NCBI RefSeq assembly: GCF_937951745.1
Contig: NZ_CALFBQ010000002.1
Location: forward strand, 1 to 44,380
Direction of reading: 5' to 3'
Length of the DNA stretch: 44,380 nt
Origin: an uncultured Chloroflexus sp.
GTDB lineage: Bacteria > Chloroflexota > Chloroflexia > Chloroflexales > Chloroflexaceae
Notes under the pieces: model-generated
What the model was told of the DNA's origin: nothing
Database searches by the model: none
What the model saw: the letters and a program-made list of their open reading frames with translations, nothing else
Made by a program: the position numbers and the translations under genes
Shown here: positions 28,831-37,346 of the stretch, piece after piece
Layout of the letters: every line of letters starts with the position of its first letter
Numbering within the stretch: position 1 is the stretch's first letter

Positions 28831-29997
28831 GTGAATGAGTCGTTGATTCCAAAAGGTTTCGCCGATCTGGTCGGGCCCATGCGCACGGCCCACGAACGCA
28901 TCTTGGCCGATCTGCGCCACCACCGGATCGAACTGCCATCGCCGCCGCATCTGCCGCCGGCCCGCGCCCAAGGCATCGCTGCCGCCCGCGCGTACCCAAT
29001 GCAGGGGGTGCTGAAATACCACGGCCTCAGCGACTGGACGCAACGCATCGCCTTTTTGCCTTCAATTTCGCTCAATAACACAGCGGCGCACACGACGACG
29101 CTGGTCGAGTTCGATCCGGCCCTATCCGCCGATAGTGCTATCATCAGCGGTAAACCGGCGCAAGGCCGCGAACTCGAGCGGGTCATCACAGTGCTCGATA
29201 CCGTGCGTGAATTGGCCGGAGTCACCAGCCATGCCCGCGTCGTCTCGCGCAATGTGTTGCGCACCCGCGTCGCCGGTAAAGGCTTGGGCACCAGCGCCGC
29301 GGCTGCCGCCGCATTGGCCTGCGCAGCGGTCGGGGCCCTCTTTGGCCCCGAACTAGCCGGCCACATCCGCTTTATCTCCACCCTCGCCCGCCGGCTGGCC
29401 GGCTCTGGCTGCCGCAGCGCCGCCGGCGGCTTGGCGCTCTGGCTCAGTTACCCCGGTATTCCGCCGGAGGAAAGCTTCGCTGTCCGCCTCGATCAAGACC
29501 ATGAGCTTGAAGACGTGGCACTGATTACGGTGCCAATTGACTCGCGGGTCGGTTTGAAGACCGAACAGGCTCATCACGACGCGCCCAACAGTGTCTTCTT
29601 CCGCGCATGGATGCTTTCTCGCGGCGAGGAGGTGCGCGAGTGCATTGCTGCCGCCCGCCGCGGCGATTGGCAAACGATCGGTCAACTGGCCGAACTCGAC
29701 AGTATGCGCTTGCACGGCGTCACCATGTCCGGTTCGCGTGAGCAGAAAATCATCGGTTGGGAACCGGAAAACATTACTCTGTTCCGGCTCTGCAACGATC
29801 TACGCGCCCGTGGCGTGCCAGTGTATGCGAGTACCGATACTGGCCCGACCGTAGTCTTCATTACCCGTCGTGACCTTGCCCCCTCGGTAACGGCAGCTAT
29901 CCACGATTTGGGCATGGGATTCGAGACCGTCCAAGCCCCAATCGGCGGCCCAGCCCATCTGATCACGGTGGAAGAGGCGCTCGCTGACCTGTCGTAG
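28831..29997 (+). CDS. mvaD: Mevalonate-pathway decarboxylase (diphosphomevalonate or phosphomevalonate decarboxylase)
   Basis: A 388-residue GHMP-superfamily enzyme that decarboxylates a phosphorylated mevalonate. The ATP loop GKGLGTSAAAAAALA is at about 149-163. Typical mevalonate decarboxylase segments are GVLKYHGLSDW (about 59-69, in place of IKYWGK), RRLAGSGCRSAAGGLALW (about 187-204) and YASTDTGPTVVFI (about 331-343, in place of DAGPN). A related Chloroflexota enzyme, from Roseiflexus castenholzii, is known to act on phosphomevalonate, with isopentenyl phosphate kinase completing the route. The departures from the diphosphomevalonate motifs make that specificity plausible here too, but sequence reading cannot decide it. 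GTG 28831 has GAGGA seven bases upstream. It is the second gene after guaB. Confidence 0.88.
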   Translation: MNESLIPKGFADLVGPMRTAHERILADLRHHRIELPSPPHLPPARAQGIAAARAYPMQGVLKYHGLSDWTQRIAFLPSISLNNTAAHTTTLVEFDPALSADSAIISGKPAQGRELERVITVLDTVRELAGVTSHARVVSRNVLRTRVAGKGLGTSAAAAAALACAAVGALFGPELAGHIRFISTLARRLAGSGCRSAAGGLALWLSYPGIPPEESFAVRLDQDHELEDVALITVPIDSRVGLKTEQAHHDAPNSVFFRAWMLSRGEEVRECIAAARRGDWQTIGQLAELDSMRLHGVTMSGSREQKIIGWEPENITLFRLCNDLRARGVPVYASTDTGPTVVFITRRDLAPSVTAAIHDLGMGFETVQAPIGGPAHLITVEEALADLS

Positions 29998-30017
29998 GCG
30001 TTACGAGAGCGCACCGC

Positions 30018-30050
30018 GCGCAGGGATGGATTGCGACCATATCCCTGCGC
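30018..30050 (+). terminator. Terminator-like hairpin after the guaB-mvaD unit
   Basis: GCGCAGGGAT (30018-30027) pairs with ATCCCTGCGC (30041-30050). The adjacent GG/CC extends the stem past a two-base bulge. It lies 20 bases after the decarboxylase stop. The T-rich TTTGTTTT follows only about 13 bases later, so it is not a textbook intrinsic terminator. Confidence 0.5.
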
Positions 30051-30144
30051 ATCCAACCCACCTTTGTTTTGGCAGAGAAGATCTGGCGAATGGGAGTAAG
30101 GAAGGGCTTATCAAGCGCAACCCAGATTGGCGCAATCGTGTACC

Positions 30145-30600
30145 ATGCGCTTGTGTTCAGTTCCCAACATTGGCGTAATTGACAAGGCGAGATCGTGTCA
30201 GGCGGTGCAGCATTTGTTCACGCTCTTAGCCCAACGCCGGATCACGTCTGCGTTGGCTGGCGGCGTTGCGCTGTTGCATGACGTACAAGGACGTCATACC
30301 AATGATGTGGCCCGCGCTATGTTTGCTGAATTGCCGGTGGATATTCTCTTAGCGCGCAATGCGTTTTTCGGCACGTACATCGACAGCATGCCCAACCAGT
30401 TGCGCTGCTTGAACAAGCCGTTCGTTACCATCGAGGGGTTGTTGTTGCTTAAGCTCTATGCCCTGTGTTCACGCTACCGACAGGGCAACATGGCCCGGAT
30501 CGAGTTGTGCGAAAACGATATTGCCACCTCGCTCCACGACTATCGGTCAGACATGGTAGCACTGTTTCAAGCGTCACCCGCTTCCGCGCCCCCTTACTGA
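30145..30600 (+). pseudogene. Decayed nucleotidyltransferase-like gene
   Basis: The 151-residue product resembles small nucleotidyltransferase (MNT/AbiEii-like) proteins. It has SALAGGVALLHDVQGRHTNDV (about 34-54), the Gly-rich start plus RxTxD motif. It then has VDILLARNAFFGTY, PFVTIEGLLLLKLYAL and ENDIATSLHDYRSDM, as in genomic copies found in Chloroflexota. The stretch that should lie between RHTND and the VDILLA strand is mostly missing: after NDV the text jumps to ARAMFAELPVD. The second catalytic acid of the DxD motif is absent, and the C-terminus also ends early. No Shine-Dalgarno sequence is clear. An inactive remnant with an internal deletion is most likely. ATG 30145 is one choice; TTG 30127 is possible. 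Confidence 0.5.
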
Positions 30601-30675
30601 TCGAGTCAAGCGCGAAGCAATCGTCACTACACTGCAACGGCACAGCCAACGCTTTGGTCAGCAATAACCCTTCGC

Positions 30676-32037
30676 TTACCCCACCACCACAAAGACCAAA
30701 TCATTCACATTCGTCCCGGTTGGGCCGGGCCGCAAGAGGTCATCAAGTGCGGCAAAGAAGGGGTAGGCGTCGTTGCGGCGCAGATGGTCGAGCGGATCGA
30801 GGCCCAATGCCCGCGCCCGCGCCACCGTCGCGCCGGTAGCCACCGCACCGGCAGCGTCAGTCGGGCCATCGCCGCCATCGGTAGCCAGCGCAATCACTGC
30901 CGCATCGGTCAAGCCCTCAAGCGCCAACGCCGCACTCAAGGCCAGCTCTTGATTGCGCCCGCCCAATCCAGTTCCGCGTAGTGTAACGGTGGTCTCACCA
31001 CCGGCAATAATGCATGCGGGACGGGGGAGCGGCTGGTCAGAAGTCACAATCTCGCGGGCAATACCGGCCAACACTCGCCCCACCTCACGCGCTTCACCCT
31101 CAAGGTAGGTCGTCAGGAGCATCGCGTTCAGCCCGGCCACCTGTGCCGCCGCCAAAGCAGCCCGTGCCGCTTGGGCGTTGCTCCCGATTCCCACATTCTG
31201 CACCGTCGCCAGTAACGGATCACCCGGCTTAAGCGTCTCTGGCTGTTCGCCGCGCACGCCGGCAGTGAGGTAAGCGTGGATTGCCGGCGGACAACGATCG
31301 CGCAACTCGTAGTGATCGAGCAACGCCAACGCATCGGCAAAGGTGGTCGGATCGGCGACCGTCGGGCCGGAGGCGATCACATCGAGCGGACTACCGACCA
31401 CATCTGAGAGGATCAGCGCGATTAGCGTTGCCGGGGCTGTTAACCGGGCCAAGCCGCCGCCTTTAAGCTGGTCAAGGTGCTTGCGCAGCGTATTAATCGC
31501 GCCAATCGGCGCGCCGCAAGCGAGCAATTCGGCGGTCAATCGCTGAAGATCGGCGAGAGTTACGCCGGGAACCGGCAAATTGAGCAAGGCCGAACCGCCG
31601 CCCGAAATGAGGGCAACGACCAAATCACGCGCACCGGCTTGGGCCAAGAGAGCGGCTATCTGCCGCCCGGCAGCGACGCTGCGCTCGTCAGGCGTAGGAT
31701 GGGCAGCCTGCACTACGGTCACACCGGGGATTGCCGGCAGCGGTACACCATCGTCTTTCACCACCACGATCCCGCCGCTGAGCCGGTCGCCAAGGATGGC
31801 CGCCGCTGCTTGCGCCATCGCGGCGCCGGCTTTGCCAGCGCCCACCAACCAGACCCGATCAAACGCGCGCAGATCGTACCGGCGTTCGCCAGCGATCACC
31901 CAGTCACCTTCGCGGCGCAATGAGACCGCTGTGGCTTGAGCCGGATCGACTGCCGCTAACGCCGCAGCCATAACCCGCGCCATAGTTTCGCCCCACGGCG
32001 CTGATCGTAACGAGACCGTCAACAACCGGTCAGACAT
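30676..32037 (-). CDS. Glycerate 2-kinase (GckA/TtuD, MOFRL family)
   Basis: A 453-residue enzyme that phosphorylates glycerate, feeding carbon from glyoxylate or serine metabolism into lower glycolysis. The family landmarks are visible: VWLVGAGKAGAAMAQAA (about 62-78), AAHPTPDERSVAAG (about 111-124), VVALISGGGSALLNLPVPG (about 142-160), NTLRKHLDQLKGGGLA, LILSDVVGSPLDVIASGPTV (about 206-225), and the C-terminal MOFRL part with GETTVTLRGTGLGGRNQELAL and ATDGGDGPTDAAG. I chose ATG 32037 because it gives the normal N-terminus. It overlaps the stop of ychF by eight bases, and no separate ribosome-binding site is seen, so it is probably coupled to ychF translation. A longer in-frame version back to 32181 would lie within ychF. 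Confidence 0.9.
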   Translation of the reverse strand: MSDRLLTVSLRSAPWGETMARVMAAALAAVDPAQATAVSLRREGDWVIAGERRYDLRAFDRVWLVGAGKAGAAMAQAAAAILGDRLSGGIVVVKDDGVPLPAIPGVTVVQAAHPTPDERSVAAGRQIAALLAQAGARDLVVALISGGGSALLNLPVPGVTLADLQRLTAELLACGAPIGAINTLRKHLDQLKGGGLARLTAPATLIALILSDVVGSPLDVIASGPTVADPTTFADALALLDHYELRDRCPPAIHAYLTAGVRGEQPETLKPGDPLLATVQNVGIGSNAQAARAALAAAQVAGLNAMLLTTYLEGEAREVGRVLAGIAREIVTSDQPLPRPACIIAGGETTVTLRGTGLGGRNQELALSAALALEGLTDAAVIALATDGGDGPTDAAGAVATGATVARARALGLDPLDHLRRNDAYPFFAALDDLLRPGPTGTNVNDLVFVVVG

Positions 32038-33112
32038 TGAAGAGGAAATGGCAGATGTCACCATCTTGCACGATATATTGCTTGCCTTCCATGCGCACGT
32101 GACCGGCCTTCTTAGCCTCGTGCATGCTGCCGGCAGCGATGAGATCGTGGTAGGCCACAATTTCGGCCCGGATAAAGCCACGCTGAATATCGGAATGGAT
32201 CACCCCCGCCGCTTCGACCGCCGGCGTCCCACGCGGGATGGGCCATGCCCGCACCTCGTCGGGGCCGGCTGTGAGAAAGCTGATTAGACCCAGCAGGGCA
32301 TAGCTCGCCTTAATCACCCGATCGCGGGCTGGGGCCGTAATGCCGAGATCATCCATAAAAACCCGCGCCTCGTCATCATCGAGCTGGGCCAACTCGGCCT
32401 CAATCTTGCCGCAGAGCGGCTCAACCGCGCTATTACGATGCGGATATGTAATCTGCGGCGGATGGGCGATATCCGCCTCGCCAATATTCGGCGCAATCAA
32501 CATCGGCTTGGCGGTGAGGAACTGGTAGCCGCGGATCATCCGCGCCTCGTCGTCAGTCAGTTCTAAGGCGCGGATCGGTATCTCGGCTTCGAGCGCCTCG
32601 CGCAGCCGCTGCAGCAGATCGCGCTCGGCAGTGCGCAGTTCCTTCTCTTTGGCCGACAATTTCGGAATCTCGGCATTAAGCCGGTTGAGCCGACGCTCAA
32701 TAATGCCCAGATCGGAAAAGGCCAACTCAAGATCGACCGCAGCCATATCACGCTGCGGATCGACCGAGCCATTGGGATGGGGAACGGTGGGATCCTCAAA
32801 CGCGCGCACGACATGCAAGAGCGCGTCAGCCGAAGCAATATAGTTCAGCAAGACCGGCGGCAAGCCGCCGCCAGCGTGCCCGCTGCCGCTGAGACCGCCA
32901 ATATCCACATATTGCACGTCAGCATATGTAATCTTGCGCGGTTTAAACATCTGCGCCAGCACATCAAGCCGAGGGTCAGGCACTTTCACCGTCGCCAAAT
33001 TCGGCTCAAGCTGCCCCGATGAATAGGCAGCCGTCTCGGCATGGCCACGGGTGAGCGCATTAAAGACTGTTGTTTTGCCACTGTTGGGCAAGCCAATAAT
33101 TGCTATTTTCAT
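32030..33112 (-). CDS. ychF: Redox-regulated ATPase YchF (Obg-like)
   Basis: A 360-residue P-loop NTPase of the Obg family that binds ATP and associates with ribosomes. Walker A is GLPNSGKTTVFNAL (about 7-20). Switch/G3 is in VDIGGLSGSGHAGGGL (about 70-85). A coiled-coil insertion (about 130-185, LGIIERRLNRLNAEIPKLSAKEKEL) and the C-terminal TGS domain (about 275-358, ending VQDGDICHFLFNV) follow. The G4 motif is NIGE (about 207), not NKxD, the known reason for ATP preference in this family. ATG 33112 has GAGG eight bases upstream; the in-frame GTG at 33118 is too close to it. Glycerate kinase overlaps its end. Confidence 0.95.
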   Translation of the reverse strand: MKIAIIGLPNSGKTTVFNALTRGHAETAAYSSGQLEPNLATVKVPDPRLDVLAQMFKPRKITYADVQYVDIGGLSGSGHAGGGLPPVLLNYIASADALLHVVRAFEDPTVPHPNGSVDPQRDMAAVDLELAFSDLGIIERRLNRLNAEIPKLSAKEKELRTAERDLLQRLREALEAEIPIRALELTDDEARMIRGYQFLTAKPMLIAPNIGEADIAHPPQITYPHRNSAVEPLCGKIEAELAQLDDDEARVFMDDLGITAPARDRVIKASYALLGLISFLTAGPDEVRAWPIPRGTPAVEAAGVIHSDIQRGFIRAEIVAYHDLIAAGSMHEAKKAGHVRMEGKQYIVQDGDICHFLFNV

Positions 33113-33148
33113 CGCCACTTCCTCGCGCGGTACTTCCCATTACTGCAC

Positions 33149-33157
33149 ACTATACCA
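33149..33157 (-). promoter_or_regulatory. ychF promoter (extended -10)
   Basis: Minus strand: TGG followed by TATAGT (33154-33149), with start point near 33142, 30 bases before ATG 33112. No clear -35. Confidence 0.5.
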
Positions 33158-33229
33158 TAACTCGCCAGTACCCTCCCGTCACGAGCTGGCGCCGATTCCT
33201 TGCGACGGTTGTCACAAAATTGCATACCG

Positions 33230-33279
33230 TTTGCACAAAAAATTGTGGTACTATAGATAGAGAAGTGACGAAACGTTTC
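33230..33279 (+). promoter_or_regulatory. Distal upstream promoter with operator-like palindromes
   Basis: Plus strand: TTTGCA (33230-33235), 16 bases, TATAGA (33252-33257), start point near 33264. Overlapping the -35/spacer is a CACAA/TTGTG inverted repeat (33234-33247). Just after the start point is a perfect 10-base palindrome GAAACGTTTC (33270-33279), the type of site used by LacI-family repressors. No gene starts between here and the act promoter 175 bases on. This may give a second, repressible act transcript with a long leader. Between 33280 and 33430 I see no gene. Confidence 0.4.
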
Positions 33280-33431
33280 AATAACCGCCACCGCGAAGTG
33301 ACAAAGGATGCCGCGTATGCAGTGCGCAAAGCTAATGCACAATATGCAAAAACCTGTCATCTAAACCACGTTGTCGATTTCGCATTTTGGGCATTATATT
33401 GGGAAAGAAAGAAATTGGTGCGTCCTAGCAT

Positions 33432-33460
33432 TTGACGCAAAAGCAAAACGGTTCTATAAT
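33432..33460 (+). promoter_or_regulatory. act operon promoter
   Basis: TTGACG (33432-33437), exactly 17 bases, perfect TATAAT (33455-33460). Start point near 33467, a 44-base leader before the actA ATG. Confidence 0.8.
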
Positions 33461-33510
33461 ACCGTTAGGTTTACACCGTGCAGATCGCTTCCTGAACAGG
33501 GTAACGCAGC

Positions 33511-34170
33511 ATGGCACAGATCTTCCCCCGCAATGCCAACCTTCTGGCTCGCCTCAGCATCTTCGCGCTCGTCTTGCTCGTCGTCGAAGGCATTCTCATT
33601 CTCGGCGTCTATTTCCGCTCCAACTACTTCCGGCAAGTGAATGTAGCCATCGAACAACCAGTGGCGTTCAGCCATCAACTCCACTCCAACATCGTCGGCA
33701 TTGATTGCCGCTACTGTCACGTTTCGGTCGACCAATCGTATTTCGCCAATATTCCGGCGACCGAAACCTGTATGACCTGCCACTCGCAGATCAAGACATA
33801 CAGTCCACTGCTAGAAAAGGTGCGCGAAAGCTACGCCACTGGCAAGCCGATCGAGTGGGTCAAGGTGTACGACCTGCCCAATTTCGTGTACTTCAACCAC
33901 TCGATCCACGTCAACAAGGGCATCGGCTGCTCAACCTGCCACGGGCAAGTGAACAATATGCCGGTGGTCTGGCAGCAACAGGCGCTCTATATGGGTTGGT
34001 GCCTCAACTGTCACCGCAATCCTGAATTGTACATCCGGCCACGTGAAGAGGTCTACAACATGGATTACGTGCCGCCGTCGAACCAACTGGAGATTGGGCG
34101 CCGGTTGGTGGCGGAATATGGCATCATGCCGCCCGATCAATTGACCAACTGTTACGTGTGCCATCGCTAA
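33511..34170 (+). CDS. actA: Alternative Complex III subunit ActA, pentaheme cytochrome c
   Basis: A 219-residue membrane-anchored pentaheme cytochrome c of Alternative Complex III, the quinol:electron-acceptor oxidoreductase that replaces cytochrome bc1. One N-terminal helix (about 12-34) anchors it. Five CxxCH haem sites are present: CRYCH 66-70, CMTCH 87-91, CSTCH 140-144, CLNCH 164-168 and CYVCH 214-218. The haem domain faces the periplasmic side and passes electrons on from quinol oxidation. It is the first gene after the TTGACG/TATAAT promoter. The spacing of 84 bases to actB is the largest inside the operon. Confidence 0.95.
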   Translation: MAQIFPRNANLLARLSIFALVLLVVEGILILGVYFRSNYFRQVNVAIEQPVAFSHQLHSNIVGIDCRYCHVSVDQSYFANIPATETCMTCHSQIKTYSPLLEKVRESYATGKPIEWVKVYDLPNFVYFNHSIHVNKGIGCSTCHGQVNNMPVVWQQQALYMGWCLNCHRNPELYIRPREEVYNMDYVPPSNQLEIGRRLVAEYGIMPPDQLTNCYVCHR

Positions 34171-34254
34171 ACCGCTCGATTGCGTGCCGCCTAGCTTTGG
34201 ACGGCACGCCTATGTGCCCGCTGGATTCATTAGCAACGGTGGTGGTAAACAACC

Positions 34255-37200
34255 ATGACACAGCAGCAACCTGACCTCGAGGCCATTCGCGCTCAGTTGC
34301 GCGACGCGCGCGGACCGCAGTTCTGGCGTTCGCTCGATCAACTGGCCGATTCGCCGGCGTTCCGCGAACTGGTGGAGCGCGAGTTTCCGCGCGGCGCGAG
34401 CGAGATGAGCGATGGAATGAGCCGGCGCACATTCCTGAAGCTGATGGGTGCCTCGTTAGCCTTGGCCGGTATAACGGCCTGCACCTATCAGCCGCGCGAG
34501 TATATTGCGCCCTTTGATCGTCAACCTGAAGGTCGTATTCCCGGCGTCCCGCAGTTCTTCGCTTCAACATTAACCCTTGGCGGCTATGGCGCCGGGGTGT
34601 TGGTGCGCGCGAACGAGGGCCGCCCGACCAAGGTCGAAGGCAACCCGCGCCATCCGGCCAGCCTTGGCGGTACCGATCTATTTGCGCAGGCCGAGATTTT
34701 GACGATGTATGACCCTGACCGCTCGACAACCGTGTTGCGGCAGGGAGTGGCAAGCACATGGGCTGAGTTTACTGCAACGCTGACCAATGCGTTGTCGGCA
34801 GCGCAAGCGTCACAGGGAGCCGGTGTGCGGCTGTTGACTACCAATGTCACATCGCCATCGCTAGCTGCCCAGATCGAGCAGTTTTTGCAGGCGTATCCGC
34901 AAGCGCGCTGGTATCAGTACGAGCCGGTCAACCGCGATAATGTGGTTGAAGGGGCACGCCTCGCCTTTGGCCGCGATGTCACCACGCGCTACGATCTGTC
35001 GAAAGCGCTCGTTATCGTCAGTCTTGACGCCGATTTCCTTGCCCCCGGCCCCGGCTTTATCGCCTATGCCCGTGCCTTTGCCGATGCGCGCAAGGTGCGC
35101 AAGAATAGCAGCGAGATGAACCGGCTGTATGTGGTTGAGGCCAGCCCATCAACGACTGGCACTGCCGCTGATCACCGTCTACCGCTGCGCGCTGACGCAA
35201 TTGCCGCCTTCACCGGCGCCTTGGCCCACGAATTGGGTGTTGGCGGCGCTCCGGCTGAGCTTGGCCCCAAAGCGGAAGAGTTCCTGAAAGCGATCGCCAA
35301 AGACCTCGAAGAGCATCGGGGCCGCGCAGTGGTGATTGCTGGCGATCAGCAGCCGCCAATTGTGCATGCCCTTGCCCATCTGATCAACGCTGAGTTGGGC
35401 AATGTGGGTCAAACGGTCTTCTACCACGAACCGGTGGAAGCGCGCCCCACCAACCAGATCAACGATCTGGTGACACTGGTGAGCGAGATGGCCGCTGGCC
35501 GGGTCGAGACCTTGATAATGATCGGCGGCAACCCGGTCTACAACGCTCCCGGCGATCTGCGCTTCGCCGACCGGATGGCGGCGGTGCCACTGACGATTCA
35601 CCTCAGCCAATTTGTTGATGAGACCTCGGTACGGGCCACGTGGCATATTCCGCAGGCCCATCCGCTCGAGAGCTGGGGCGACGCGCGTGCCTTTGATGGT
35701 ACAGCCAGCATTGTGCAACCGCTGATCGAGCCACTGTACGGCGGGAAGACGGCCAATGAACTATTGGCCGCGATGCTCGGCCAGCCCGACGCCGAGAGCT
35801 ACGATCTCGTGCGCGGGTATTGGGAAGAGCGGATCGGTAAAACAGAGTGGGAAATTGCGTTGGCTACCGGTGTCATTGCTGGCACGGCCTCACCGGTGAT
35901 TACGCCTGAACTGAATGAAGAAGCAATTCGCGCAGCGAACATTCCGCAACCCGGTGACGGGGTTGAGATTGTGTTTCGGCCTGACCCATCAGTTTTCGAT
36001 GGCTTCTATGCAAATAACGGTTGGCTACAAGAGTTGCCCCGCCCACTCACCAAGCTGGTTTGGGATAATGCAGCCCTGATGAGCCCGCGCACGGCGATTA
36101 AGCTGCTTGGCTTACCGTTCGACGCCAACCGATTAGTTGGCGGCAAAGAAGACAGTCGTGAGCGTCAGCGTTATCTCGAGCAACTCTCGAAAGTTAACGG
36201 CACCATTGCCCGTATCGAATATCGCGGCGGCGTAATCGAACTACCGATCTGGCTGCTCCCCGGTCACGCAGAAGACTCGATCACGCTCAACCTCGGCTAT
36301 GGCCGCACCAACGCCGGTCGGGTCGGCAATGGCGTGGGCGTTAATGTCTACCCGATTCGTACTAGCGATAGCCCGTGGTTCGGCGCTGGCGCGCGGGTGA
36401 CGAATACTGGCCGCACGTACCTGCTGGTCAGCACGCAAGATCACTGGACGCTTGAAGGACGCGATATCTATCGCGTCGGCGAGTTCAAGAAGTTTAAGGA
36501 AGACCCCAAATACATCGCCAAAGAGGTGTACAAAGAGGAATATGGCCGTGAATCAACCAATTACCTCTCGTTACAACCCGGCGATGATTACACCGGCCGT
36601 AATGCGTGGGGAATGGCGATCAACCTCAACGCTTGCATCGGCTGTAACGCTTGTGTCGTTGCGTGCCAAGCTGAAAACAATATTGCCGTTGTCGGTAAAG
36701 ATCAAGTCTCACGCGGACGCGAGATGCACTGGATTCGGATCGACCGCTACTTTGCCGGCGACGATCTTGACAATCCTGCCACCTACATGATGCCTCTCAC
36801 ATGCATGCAGTGTGAGAAAGCACCTTGCGAGGTTGTCTGCCCGGTTGCTGCCACCGTTCACGATTACGAAGGTCTTAACAACATGGTGTATAATCGCTGT
36901 GTCGGTACGAAGTATTGCTCGAACAACTGCCCGTACAAGGTACGGCGGTTTAACTTCTTGCAATACAGCGATACGACAACCGAGACCTTCAAGCTCGCGT
37001 TCAACCCAGATGTGACGGTGCGCGTCCGAGGTGTGATGGAGAAGTGTACCTACTGCGTGCAGCGCATTAGCGGGGCGCGCATTGCTGCCAAACGCGCAGC
37101 GGTGCAGGCTGGCCAGTCGTCGTATGTCATTAGCGATGGCGCTATTCAGACTGCCTGCGAACAGGCATGCCCGACAGGTGCGATTGTCTTTGGTGACATC

Positions 37201-37344
37201 AACGACCCCAATAGCCGCGTCGCCAAGTGGAAGGCAGAAGGGCATAACTACGGATTACTGAATTTCCTGAACACTCTCCCGCGCACGACATATCTGGCCC
37301 GTGTCCGCAACCCGTCTGAGGATCTAGAAAAGGTGGAAGGCTAG
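34255..37344 (+). CDS. actB: Alternative Complex III subunit ActB, molybdopterin-oxidoreductase-like/iron-sulfur fusion
   Basis: A 1029-residue subunit. A twin-arginine motif, SRRTFLKLMG (56-65), with a hydrophobic stretch and ITAC (Cys76), suggests Tat export and possible lipidation. Residues of about 80-740 resemble the catalytic subunit of molybdopterin oxidoreductases; the family is known to lack the cofactor. The C-terminal part is ferredoxin-like: CIGCNACVVAC (Cys794, 797, 800, 804), CMQCEKAPCEVVC (850, 853, 858, 862), CVGTKYCSNNC (882, 888, 892) and CTYC...CEQAC (931, 934, 968, 972). In the third group Thr stands where a Cys would complete CxxC, consistent with the one [3Fe-4S] and three [4Fe-4S] clusters known in this complex. 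It ends two bases before actC. Confidence 0.95.
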   Translation: MTQQQPDLEAIRAQLRDARGPQFWRSLDQLADSPAFRELVEREFPRGASEMSDGMSRRTFLKLMGASLALAGITACTYQPREYIAPFDRQPEGRIPGVPQFFASTLTLGGYGAGVLVRANEGRPTKVEGNPRHPASLGGTDLFAQAEILTMYDPDRSTTVLRQGVASTWAEFTATLTNALSAAQASQGAGVRLLTTNVTSPSLAAQIEQFLQAYPQARWYQYEPVNRDNVVEGARLAFGRDVTTRYDLSKALVIVSLDADFLAPGPGFIAYARAFADARKVRKNSSEMNRLYVVEASPSTTGTAADHRLPLRADAIAAFTGALAHELGVGGAPAELGPKAEEFLKAIAKDLEEHRGRAVVIAGDQQPPIVHALAHLINAELGNVGQTVFYHEPVEARPTNQINDLVTLVSEMAAGRVETLIMIGGNPVYNAPGDLRFADRMAAVPLTIHLSQFVDETSVRATWHIPQAHPLESWGDARAFDGTASIVQPLIEPLYGGKTANELLAAMLGQPDAESYDLVRGYWEERIGKTEWEIALATGVIAGTASPVITPELNEEAIRAANIPQPGDGVEIVFRPDPSVFDGFYANNGWLQELPRPLTKLVWDNAALMSPRTAIKLLGLPFDANRLVGGKEDSRERQRYLEQLSKVNGTIARIEYRGGVIELPIWLLPGHAEDSITLNLGYGRTNAGRVGNGVGVNVYPIRTSDSPWFGAGARVTNTGRTYLLVSTQDHWTLEGRDIYRVGEFKKFKEDPKYIAKEVYKEEYGRESTNYLSLQPGDDYTGRNAWGMAINLNACIGCNACVVACQAENNIAVVGKDQVSRGREMHWIRIDRYFAGDDLDNPATYMMPLTCMQCEKAPCEVVCPVAATVHDYEGLNNMVYNRCVGTKYCSNNCPYKVRRFNFLQYSDTTTETFKLAFNPDVTVRVRGVMEKCTYCVQRISGARIAAKRAAVQAGQSSYVISDGAIQTACEQACPTGAIVFGDINDPNSRVAKWKAEGHNYGLLNFLNTLPRTTYLARVRNPSEDLEKVEG

Positions 37345-37346
37345 CA

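Noticed and set aside
33100-33435. 111-residue plus frame between ychF and actA
   Set aside because: It overlaps the ychF start and both predicted promoters, and ends at the act promoter.
34124-34759. 211-residue minus frame opposite actA/actB
   Set aside because: Antisense shadow of two confidently assigned genes.
34255-37344. ActB as an active molybdoenzyme or formate dehydrogenase
   Set aside because: The operon context (actA, C-G) and the fused ferredoxin-like C-terminus identify it as the Alternative Complex III subunit, which is known to lack the molybdenum cofactor.
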